This document shows, piece after piece, positions 56,230 to 63,302 of a stretch of 64,000 nucleotides of DNA (within the stretch, counting starts at the first letter, position 1; each line of letters begins with the position of its first letter). Both the position numbers and the translations under genes were made by a program. Source of the DNA: Palleronia rufa (GTDB lineage Bacteria; Pseudomonadota; Alphaproteobacteria; Rhodobacterales; Rhodobacteraceae). The stretch spans positions 307,406-371,405 of the forward strand of contig NZ_JQEY01000001.1 of NCBI RefSeq assembly GCF_000743715.1, given 5' to 3'. The notes beneath the pieces are model-generated. The model worked only from the letters and a program-made list of their open reading frames with translations. It searched no databases and was not told the DNA's origin.

Positions 56230-56780
56230 CGGTGTCTGGATGTTTCGTCCCGGCATCCGGTGGATCGGGTCGGGATGAATCGATCCGGCACTGGTGTCCG
56301 GATGTTGCGGATGTATCCGCAGGGCGTGAGACCGTCCGGGGTGGTGCCTTGGCGGGCGGAGTTGTCGGGCGCCGGGACGTCCATGAGCTGCGTGCGCAGC
56401 CGATCGTGGATGTCGGAGCGGAGGCGCTCGACCGTGGCCTCCGCGATCGTGCGGTTCATTCGCGCGACCTGGCCGTTCGTCCATGGATTTCGGCGGCCCG
56501 TGCTCGGTGCCGTTGGCCTCGGGGATCATGTCGAAGCGAATGGAACTGAATGCCGTTTTCGGTGAGACTGGCGTAGACCGACAGGGCACGGCCTTAAGCG
56601 TGCGGTCTTTCTGTCCGCCGTCGCAACGCGTGGGGCGACCGCGAACCTGGCCGTCCGGTCAATGCCGGCGAACAGGTCAGGCTTGCCCCCCGCTGTCTGC
56701 ACCTCGGCGATACCGATGCCGCTCACGTGGCGCTCAGGATGGGCTTGCATCGGATAAGATGCATGCTTTTTCTGCAATAT
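56230..56780 (-). pseudogene. IS481-family transposase remnant
   Basis: On the minus strand, three different frames in succession match the C-terminal half of an IS481-type transposase (rve core): IAEVQTAGGKPDLFAGIDRT and ARFAV from about 56730, then FDMIPEANGTEH, then MNRTIAEATVERLRSDIHD... GLTPCGYIRNIRT, then DPIHRMPGRNIQ near 56230. Family members read RMNRTIKEATVKR, GLTPYEYICKIWT and DPIHQMPGLN at these places. At least three frameshifts plus many substitutions separate the pieces. The N-terminal helix-turn-helix part is missing, and no terminal repeats were identified. Confidence 0.85.
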
Positions 56781-56845
56781 AGTTGTAGCGGGTGGCGCGG
56801 CCCATGGGGTCGATTTACGTCGAAGCCCCGAAAGAGAGGTGCATC

Positions 56846-57031
56846 ATGTCCGGCGATCTCTTCGCCTTCGATCCTCAGAATGTCCCTGAGAGCCGGGGGC
56901 GCAGGGTTGCGGTCGAGGGAATGGGTGACCTCCTTCGCGGCCGGACGGGGGCGGGAGCGATCGTGTTCGTACCGCTGAACGAAGGCATGTCCAGAATATC
57001 ACAGGCGCTTTCGCGGCTGGGTTCCCAGTAA
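56846..57031 (+). CDS. Short ORF, possibly the eroded 5' part of the antitoxin gene
   Basis: A 61-codon frame, MSGDLFAFDPQNVPESRGRR..., with a fine GAGAGGTG ribosome site, ends just before the antitoxin pseudogene and in another frame. It may be that gene's original start, separated by a frameshift, or an independent small ORF. No domain is recognised. Confidence 0.35.
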   Translation: MSGDLFAFDPQNVPESRGRRVAVEGMGDLLRGRTGAGAIVFVPLNEGMSRISQALSRLGSQ

Positions 57032-57035
57032 TCTG

Positions 57036-57521
57036 AACCGAAAACCGAAGGAACGACAGGAAGAGCGGATCGAGGGTCTGCTGGAACAGTTTCTCGATCT
57101 GCACCGCCTCGACGCAGTCGAGGCCGGGATCGACGTGATGAACGCCGAGATGGGGCGGGAATTCCTGGGAGTCTCCAAGGTGCGCGATGCCGCTGCCGTG
57201 CATGACCGTGCCGGGCAGGAAGGGGCCAACGAGTCCCGGACCGCCGCCGCATGGCGCAAGTCCGACCGCATCCCGGGCCTGCCCGTCTCCGGCAAGACGG
57301 TCTATCCGGATGTCCGGTTCGACGCGGACGGCCAGCCCGGGCCGCTGATGCAGCACGTGCTGAGGACGTGGCCTTCTGACTTGTCGGCCTGGTAGCGCGC
57401 CTTCCGGATGGTGTCGCCAAACGAACATCTCGACGGAGGGTTGCCCCATGAAGCACTCCGGACGGGCGACCGGAACGCCATCGAGGCCGCGGAGAATGCG
57501 GGCCGGATGCCGATCGGGTGA
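57036..57521 (+). pseudogene. Decayed Xre/MbcA/ParS-type antitoxin
   Basis: Plus-strand frame reading EERIEGLLEQFLDLHRLDAV, then FLGVSKVRDAAAV, then SGKTVYPDVRFDADGQPGP, LMQHVLRTWPSDLSAW, an in-frame TAG at 57393-57395, then RAFRMVSPNEHLDGGLPHEA, LRTGDRNAIEAAENAGRMPI and a stop at 57521. The part after the TAG fits the antitoxin toxin-binding domain (DUF2384 type, with its W..P...L.G..P...L pattern), and the part before it fits the helix-turn-helix and linker of Xre/MbcA antitoxins. The nonsense codon removes the toxin-binding region. The stop overlaps the next gene as GTGA. Assigned by motif recall, not database search. Confidence 0.7.
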
Positions 57522-58134
57522 CCCTGAAACGTCCGGTCGGGGTTCATCCGGCGCAGGTGCACCGGATCCCTTCCGGAACCGGTCCTTATCGCAACCATCG
57601 TCGTGACTGCCCCGGCGCCCGGTTCGATCCATGCCCTGGCAGCGCGACCCGCTTCGCGCCGCTCTCGAACGCTGGCGGCGACCGCATTCCGACATCCCAT
57701 GCCGCAACGACCTTCGATGGTGCCGCCCGTGAGACCGTGGTCCCCGGACCCCCGGGGCCATTCACGCCCGTCCCCCGGCAGGATCCGGACATCCGGGGTG
57801 TCAGCCGCATCGCGCCCGAAGCCGGGCACGATCTCGTGCCGCTCTTCCCGCCGGAACCGATCGTACCGCGATGGGATCGGGCCGCATTGTTCCAGCCCCC
57901 GGCGAAGGTTCTGGGGCGTGCCGCGCCTTGGCGGAAATGGCTTGGCGCGACACTATGCGGGCGCATGGCCTCGTCTGGAACGCGGTGCGCGACAGCCCGG
58001 CCGCGGCGATGATCGTTTTCGGCGATCGACCCTCGGGCACTGACTTCGATCCGATCGACGGGCGGGAGATCGCCGGCGACGCGCTTGTCACCAGGGCGTT
58101 CGGGCCGGGTTCAAATCGCCAGATGACCCCGTGA
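57518..58134 (+). pseudogene. Decayed RES-domain toxin
   Basis: Starts at GTG 57518 overlapping the antitoxin stop. The first frame reads VGVHPAQVHRIPSGTG, RFAPLSNAGGDRIPTSHAAT and TFDGAARETV, matching the arginine- and glutamate-bearing blocks of RES toxins (R..., ..TTFDGAA.ETV). After about 57900-57930 homology continues in another frame: ALAEMAWRDTMRAHGLVWNA, VRDSPAAAMIVFGDRPSG, which carries the serine of the R-E-S triad. The change of frame is consistent with a one-base deletion. Total span about 205 codons, the normal RES length. RES toxins act on NAD+; this copy should be inactive. Confidence 0.7.
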
Positions 58135-58595
58135 TGCCGCATTCTTTGCAGCGCTACCCGCAATCAGGGACACCAAGCCGCCCGCGGAATGGGTCGGATT
58201 TCTGTCGGGCGGGGCGGGACACCGCGAAGCGGCCCTGTCGGGGCCGGTTCATCGGCGTCCGTTCGTGCAGGTGACGCTGCATGCGTTCACTTTCACCAAG
58301 AAACGTCGATGGGACCGGGGTCTCGACATCGTCGGCTTCGACATATTGGCAGCCCCCCAACCCGACAAGATCGACGCCGAGAGCACCCCGGAGACACGTC
58401 CCGCGCCGATCCGGGCTTCCAGACCGTTCTTGCGCAGGGCGGTCGAAGCGCAACATATGCGGCCCGGTCGTACGCCGCGTGATTCATCGCCTCAGGACGC
58501 CCGCGATCGTCGCGGACCATGGGCCGCGAACCGACCGGGGTTCGCAGCGCAAGACCTGGATACCGGCCGTTCGCTAGAGCTCGCCGGCCGCGCGG
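58135..58595. other. Unresolved part of the decayed island
   Basis: No intact gene. Short frames on both strands have no recognised motif; the plus-strand piece FTKKRRWDRGLDIVGFDILA and the minus-strand piece VGLGGCQYVEADDVET both look mildly protein-like, but neither extends. Probably further eroded sequence. Confidence 0.4.
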
Positions 58596-59381
58596 TCAGT
58601 CCTCTCGCAGGAGCTTGGCGAAGGGCTGGAACACCTCCGAATTGGCCGCGACGATCGTTGCGGAACCGAACACGTCCTCACCGGCCAGGGGCTCCACGAA
58701 GCCGCCCGCCTCGCGTACCAGGATCATGCCAGCGGCCGCGTCCCAGGGGCTCAGCCGACGCTCCCAATAACCGTCCGAACGGCCCGCGGCCACATAGGCC
58801 AGATCCAGCGCCGGCACGCCCCAGCGGCGCACGCCGGCAGAGGCCGGGAGCAGCCGCGCCAGGTCCTTGAGCGTCAACGGCAGGTCCGGCCGCGCCCCGG
58901 ACGGCAGGCCGGTGGCGAAGACGCAGTCGATCAGCCTGGCGCGTCCGGAAACCCGCATCCGCCGGTCGTTCATGAACGCCCCGGCGCCCCGCTCGGCCCA
59001 GAAAAGGTCATCCTTGGGCACGTCGAAGATCACGCCCGCCACCACGTCGCCCTTGTGCTCCAGCGCGATGGAGATGCACCAATGCGGCAACCCGTGGGCG
59101 AAGTTCTGCCCGCCCTGCAGCGGATCGACGATCCAGCGCCGGGTCGGGTCCTTGCCCTCGACAGGGTCGCTGCCCGCCCCTGTCCAGCCGTAGTTGGGTC
59201 GCTCGGAGGTAAGGATGTCGCGGACGGTCCGCAGGGCCTCGGCCTCGGCGCGGGCCACGAAGTCCTCCGCCCCCCGGACCGAGGCCTGAAGGTTCTCGAC
59301 CTCCTGGAAATCGCGCACCAGCTTGCGCGCGGCGGACCGCGCGGCCTTGATCATGATGGTGAGGTTGGCACTGCCCTGCAT
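58596..59381 (-). CDS. Inositol-monophosphatase-fold protein with degenerate active site
   Basis: A full-length 261-residue member of the IMPase/SuhB family (intact N-terminal helix, GLPHWCISIALEHKGDVVAG, FATGLPSGARPDLPLTLKDL, SPWDAAAGMILVREAGGF). However, the metal sites are altered: the usual DxVTxxD reads DFVARAE (residues 40-46), the usual GEE reads GWTGAG (65-70), and the usual DPLDGTTNF reads DPLQGGQNF (86-94). Only the first Asp of that motif and the late WD are kept. It is therefore probably not a phosphatase and may have a SuhB-like regulatory or RNA-binding role. The start at 59381 is chosen by homology. Confidence 0.88.
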   Translation of the reverse strand: MQGSANLTIMIKAARSAARKLVRDFQEVENLQASVRGAEDFVARAEAEALRTVRDILTSERPNYGWTGAGSDPVEGKDPTRRWIVDPLQGGQNFAHGLPHWCISIALEHKGDVVAGVIFDVPKDDLFWAERGAGAFMNDRRMRVSGRARLIDCVFATGLPSGARPDLPLTLKDLARLLPASAGVRRWGVPALDLAYVAAGRSDGYWERRLSPWDAAAGMILVREAGGFVEPLAGEDVFGSATIVAANSEVFQPFAKLLRED

Positions 59382-59460
59382 GTCGCACTCCCTGGACCCG
59401 GACCGGGCCATAGCCCGCGGCGCGGCCAATGCCAACCGCCCGCGCGGCGGCGGCGGTGAA

Positions 59461-59510
59461 GCGAGGGGCCCGCCCCTCGCGCTCCCCGGGATATTTGGGG
59501 AAAGATGAAG
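59461..59510 (+). repeat. Interspersed hairpin repeat, copy 1
   Basis: GCGAGGGGC-CC-GCCCCTCGC (59461-59480), then GCTCCCCGGGATATTTGGGG and AAAGATGAAG. The second copy lies inverted at 62123-62172. Elements ending in ATTTGGGG.AAGATGAAG are, as I recall, frequent between genes of Rhodobacterales. Lies in the gap between the IMPase gene and the LysR gene. Confidence 0.85.
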
Positions 59511-59546
59511 GGGGGCGGGGTTCCGGCGGCGGGCGGGGCCGCGAGC

Positions 59547-60452
59547 CTAGCCGCGCATGAGCTTCAACGGCTCGGTCCGCGCCAGGCGCAGGACATGGGC
59601 CATCCACGGGGTGTCTGCCATGTCCGACCGGATTGCGGCGTAGAGCCTGCGGGTGAGGCCGCCGGCGGTGAGCGGGCGGGTCACGTAATCCGACTGAAGG
59701 CGCACGTCGCGCACCACCCAGTCCGGCAGCACCGCGACCCCCCGCTGGGAGGCGACCAGGATCAGGATCATCGCCGTCAGTTCCACCTGCCGGACGGCAA
59801 GCGGCGCGATGCCTGCGGGGGTGAGGAGCTCGGTAAAGACATCGAGCCGCTCGCGCGGCACCGGGTAGGTGATGAGCGTCTGATCTGCGAAATCCGCGGC
59901 CTCCACATGGGACTTCGCGGCCAGGGGGTGGGCAGAGGCCGCGACGAAGACCGGCGCGTAGTCGAAGAGCGGCACGAACCGCACGCCGTCCAGGTTTTCC
60001 GGATCGGAGGAGATCACCAGATCGACCTCTTCCTTCTGCAATGCGGGCAGCGCCCCGAAGGCGAGCCCCGGGCGTATGTCCACGTCCACGTCCGGCCAGG
60101 CGCGGCGGAACTGCTCCAGCACGGGGAACAGCCACTCGAAACAGGCGTGGCACTCGATGGCGATATGCAGCCGCCCGGACCGCCCCGCCACCAGCCCGGC
60201 GAACTCCGCCTCCAGCGCGGCCACCTCCGGCAGGATCCTCTCGGCCGCCCGAAGCAGGCGCATCCCCGCCGCCGACAGTTTCATCGGCTTGGAGCGGCGC
60301 ACGAACAGCTCGACCCCGGCCTGGTCCTCCAGGTTCTTGACCTGGTGGCTCAGCGCCGACTGGGTGATGTTCAGCCGGTCGGCGGCGCGGGCCAGCCCGC
60401 CCTCGTCGTGGATGGCCTTGACGGTGCGCAGATGGCGGAATTCGATATGCAT
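59547..60452 (-). CDS. LysR-type regulator, MetR-like
   Basis: A 301-residue LysR-family activator with the N-terminal winged helix (FRHLRTVKAIHDEGGLARAA, LNITQSALSHQVKNLE) and an effector domain. The sequence, with IAIECHACFEWLFPVL and AVRQVELTAMILILVASQRG, resembles MetR, which binds homocysteine. It is divergent from metF, the classic MetR target, with LysR-type inverted repeats between them. Start at ATG 60452. Confidence 0.92.
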   Translation of the reverse strand: MHIEFRHLRTVKAIHDEGGLARAADRLNITQSALSHQVKNLEDQAGVELFVRRSKPMKLSAAGMRLLRAAERILPEVAALEAEFAGLVAGRSGRLHIAIECHACFEWLFPVLEQFRRAWPDVDVDIRPGLAFGALPALQKEEVDLVISSDPENLDGVRFVPLFDYAPVFVAASAHPLAAKSHVEAADFADQTLITYPVPRERLDVFTELLTPAGIAPLAVRQVELTAMILILVASQRGVAVLPDWVVRDVRLQSDYVTRPLTAGGLTRRLYAAIRSDMADTPWMAHVLRLARTEPLKLMRG

Positions 60453-60458
60453 GTCCGG

Positions 60459-60493
60459 CTCATGATGATCTTCGGGATTATGAGTTTGTCTCA
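60459..60493. promoter_or_regulatory. Candidate MetR binding sites
   Basis: In the 90-base gap between the divergent LysR and metF genes, TGAGTTTGTCTCA (60481-60493) is an inverted repeat TGAG-N5-CTCA, close to the MetR form TGAA-N5-TTCA. It overlaps the right arm of a larger repeat CTCAT...ATGAG (60459-60484). Spacing suits a regulator that controls its own gene and metF. Confidence 0.5.
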
Positions 60494-60542
60494 CAGAGCC
60501 ATCCATGGGACAAGCGGCGAAACACCGAACAGAGCACGCCCC

Positions 60543-61400
60543 ATGACCCGCATCAGCTATGAGTTCTTCCCGCCGAAATCGCTGGAGGCGTCGTTCCGCC
60601 TCTGGGACACGATCCACACGCTGGCACCCACGGCGCCCGATTTCGTGTCGGTCACCTACGGCGCGGGCGGCACCACCCGCAAACTGACCCATGAGGCGGT
60701 CACCACGATCAACCGCGCCACCGGCCTGCGGGTGGCGGCGCATCTGACCTGCGTGGACGCGACCCGGGCGGAGACGCTGGAGATCGCCCGGAGCTACGCG
60801 GACGCCGGGATCACCGACATCGTGGCCCTGCGCGGCGACATGCCCGGCGGTGGCGCCTTCGTGCCCCACCCGGAAGGCTTCGCCTCATCGGTGGAGCTGA
60901 TCGGCGCGCTGGCCGCCACGGGCCGGTTCACGCTCAGGGCCGGCGCCTATCCGGACCGCCACCCGGAGGCGCCCAGCGCCGATGCCGACGTCGCGTTCCT
61001 CAAGCGCAAGCTCGACGCCGGCGCCGCGGAGGCGATCACCCAGTTCTTCTTCGAGGCAGAGACCTTCCTGCGGTTCCGCGACCGCTGCGCCGCCGCCGGG
61101 ATCGACTCTCCCATCGTGCCGGGCATCCTGCCGATCGAGAACTGGACCGGTGTCGCCAAGTTCGCCCGGTCTTGCGGCACCGCCATTCCCGCCTGGCTCG
61201 AAGACGCCTTCGCGGCCGCCCGGCGCGACGGCCGGTCGGACCTGCTGGCCACCGCCCTGTGCACAGAGATGTGCTCGGACCTCCTGGACGAAGGCGTGGA
61301 CGCGCTGCATTTCTACACGCTCAACAAGCCGCATCTGACGCGCGACGTGATCCACGCCCTGGGCCTGGCCCCGGACCCCGCGCTCGAAAAGGTCGCCTGA
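60543..61400 (+). CDS. metF: 5,10-methylenetetrahydrofolate reductase
   Basis: FAD enzyme giving 5-methyl-THF for methionine synthesis. The 285-residue TIM barrel starts MTRISYEFFPPKSLEA (the usual FEFFPPK), has VSVTYGAGGTTR, IVALRGDMPGGG and QFFFEAETFLRF, and the closing LHFYTLNKPHLT. ATG at 60543. No SAM-binding regulatory domain, as expected in bacteria. Divergent from a MetR-like gene, which probably activates it. Confidence 0.96.
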   Translation: MTRISYEFFPPKSLEASFRLWDTIHTLAPTAPDFVSVTYGAGGTTRKLTHEAVTTINRATGLRVAAHLTCVDATRAETLEIARSYADAGITDIVALRGDMPGGGAFVPHPEGFASSVELIGALAATGRFTLRAGAYPDRHPEAPSADADVAFLKRKLDAGAAEAITQFFFEAETFLRFRDRCAAAGIDSPIVPGILPIENWTGVAKFARSCGTAIPAWLEDAFAAARRDGRSDLLATALCTEMCSDLLDEGVDALHFYTLNKPHLTRDVIHALGLAPDPALEKVA

Positions 61401-61463
61401 CCGCGGCCCTTGGTCCCGGCTCGCCGTTCCGCTACATGGTGCGGCGAAGAGGAGACCAGCACC

Positions 61464-61949
61464 ATGACCTTCGCCAGAAGCGCCGCCGACCTGCCCGGAG
61501 AGGACCGCATCCGAAGCATGTCGGGACGGGAGTTCATGGACGCCATGCTGTCGGGCGATCTGCCCGCACCGCCCATCGCGCAGGGCCTGAACTACCGCCT
61601 GGATACGGTCGAGGACGGGCGCGTGACCTTCACCGGCACGCCGCGCTTCGCCCACGCCAACCCCATGGGCGGCATCCACGGCGGCTGGTACGGCACGCTG
61701 CTGGACAGCTGCATGGCCTGCGCCGTGATGACGCGCGTCCCGCGCGGCTCGATCTACACGACGCTGGAGTACAAGGTGAACATCTGCCGCGCCCTGCCCG
61801 CCGACACGGAGGTGCGCGCCGCGGGAGAGGTCTCCCACAGCGGCCGCACCACCGGCATCGCCTGGGGTGAGATCCGCTGCACCAAGACCGGCACGCTCTA
61901 CGCCACCGGATCGACCACCTGCCTGATCATCGCCCTCCCGCCGGGCTGA
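61464..61949 (+). CDS. PaaI-type hotdog thioesterase
   Basis: A 161-residue hotdog-fold thioesterase of the PaaI group, with MGGIHGGWYGTLLDSCMACAV (catalytic Gly/Asp region) and TTLEYKVNICRAL. Acts on an acyl-CoA not identifiable from the sequence. ATG at 61464 has GAAGAGGAG upstream. It is 63 bases after metF on the same strand, so co-transcription is possible. Confidence 0.9.
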   Translation: MTFARSAADLPGEDRIRSMSGREFMDAMLSGDLPAPPIAQGLNYRLDTVEDGRVTFTGTPRFAHANPMGGIHGGWYGTLLDSCMACAVMTRVPRGSIYTTLEYKVNICRALPADTEVRAAGEVSHSGRTTGIAWGEIRCTKTGTLYATGSTTCLIIALPPG

Positions 61950-62122
61950 CGCGACGGACCTTGGGGGGGGGCCGCCGACCCTGCTCCTGCCTGCGCACAG
62001 ATCGCCGCGCTCGCGGCCGCCCGGCGCCGGACCCGGCCCGGGCGACCCGCGAGCGCACCGGCCCCCGGCCGTGGCCACAAATCCCGTCCCGTCCGCCCCG
62101 CCACGCCACACCCGCCCCTCCC

Positions 62123-62172
62123 CTTCATCTTTCCAGAAATATCCCGGGGAGCGCGAGGGGCTGGCCCCTCGC
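62123..62172 (-). repeat. Interspersed hairpin repeat, copy 2 (inverted)
   Basis: Reads on the minus strand as GCGAGGGGC-CA-GCCCCTCGC, then GCTCCCCGGGATATTTCTGG and AAAGATGAAG, matching copy 1 at 59461-59510 over its whole 50 bases with about four or five differences. It lies just after the DUF2235 gene end, where a hairpin could protect or end the transcript. Confidence 0.85.
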
Positions 62173-62198
62173 CCCGCCCCCGATGCGAACGGCGCCGC

Positions 62199-63302
62199 TC
62201 ATGTCTGCCCGGCGCGCCGCACCGCGGGATGGAAAGCGTCCGCGAAGGGCGGCGGTTCGGGACCCGCAAGGGCGCTGTCGTCCACCCGCTCGCTGGGGTC
62301 GCGGCCGACGGGGCGCATCATTCGCGCGCGCAGCGCCCACCCCCAGCCGCGGTCCAGCCCGATCGACGGCGCGCGCGGGTCGCAGGGAAAGGCCTCTCGC
62401 CAGCCGTCGGGCAGGCGCAGACCGGTCGCCTCGGCGCGCTCCAGCATCCACACCAGGGGGATGTTGGCCAGCGGCCGCGACCGGGTCTCGCCGGCCAGCT
62501 GCCCGCCGACGTCGCCATGGGTGCCGCGGAACCAGCGCTGCTCGCACAGGCCCGTCCAGTTCGGATCGGTCCGCCACATGACCGGCGCATAAGCCTCGCG
62601 CCGCTCGTGCAGCGCCAGCGCGTGATAGCCGCGCCGCGTGGAGCGGCCCAGGGCGTGGTCGTGGAACCGGTGCGCGACCTCGGTCCAGCGCCAGACCAGC
62701 GGTGCGCGCAGGCCCAGCGCCTTGACCGTGTCGAAGACGCCGATCATGTCGATGACCACCGACGGATGGCAGTTGACGGCGCGGAACCGCTCTGCCGCCG
62801 GGCTCTCGGAAATGGTGCGGTAGTGGCGATAGGCCTGGGCCACGTTGCGCTCCGTCGCGGCGGCCGCCGTCAGCAGGCCCACGCGGTCGATCACCCCGGC
62901 CAGGGAGCGCACCGCATAGGCGCCGCGCGAATAGCCGAACAGGAAGATCCGGTCGCCGGGACGGTAGCGGGACGCGAGCCAGCCATAGGCGCGGCGGATC
63001 TGGCGGTTCAGCCCGCGCCCCTCGATCACGTCGCGCAGCTGCCGCCAGTTGGTGAACTGGATCCCGGGCTCGTAATAGACCGCCAGGGACGCAGAGGGCG
63101 CGCGGGTGGACAGCAGCTTCCAGATCTGCCCGGCGTTGGTCTCCTGCCCCGGCTCCAGGCTCGACATGGTGCCGTCCAGGATCACCACCAGTGTGACCGG
63201 GCCGCGCCGCGCGCCACGGGCACTGCGCCCGCCCAGCCGCGCCCGCCGGAGCCAGTGCCGGAGGCGCCGCGCCAGCCTATTGCGCGGCGAACCTGCCGTC
63301 AT
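62199..63302 (-). CDS. DUF2235-family alpha/beta hydrolase-like protein
   Basis: A 367-residue protein of the DUF2235 (T6SS phospholipase Tle1-like) family. A basic N terminus is followed by VVILDGTMSSLEPGQETN, the nucleophile motif FGYSRGAYAVRSLAG (GxSxG), DMIGVFDTVKALGL (acid) and RWFRGTHGDVGGQ (His), so a Ser-Asp-His triad is plausible. No T6SS genes are nearby. ATG at 63302 with GGGGAGG just upstream is used; a TTG four codons earlier is possible. The 5' end overlaps the molybdenum hydroxylase stop by 26 bases. Confidence 0.88.
   Translation of the reverse strand: MTAGSPRNRLARRLRHWLRRARLGGRSARGARRGPVTLVVILDGTMSSLEPGQETNAGQIWKLLSTRAPSASLAVYYEPGIQFTNWRQLRDVIEGRGLNRQIRRAYGWLASRYRPGDRIFLFGYSRGAYAVRSLAGVIDRVGLLTAAAATERNVAQAYRHYRTISESPAAERFRAVNCHPSVVIDMIGVFDTVKALGLRAPLVWRWTEVAHRFHDHALGRSTRRGYHALALHERREAYAPVMWRTDPNWTGLCEQRWFRGTHGDVGGQLAGETRSRPLANIPLVWMLERAEATGLRLPDGWREAFPCDPRAPSIGLDRGWGWALRARMMRPVGRDPSERVDDSALAGPEPPPFADAFHPAVRRAGQT

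Noticed and set aside
56844-57761. 305-codon minus-strand frame across the decayed island
   Set aside because: The plus strand of the same DNA gives better matches (antitoxin and RES blocks with GTGA overlap), so the minus frame is treated as a shadow.
62199-63302. Type VI secretion effector locus around the DUF2235 protein
   Set aside because: No immunity-like partner, VgrG or other T6SS gene nearby; the neighbour is a molybdenum hydroxylase.
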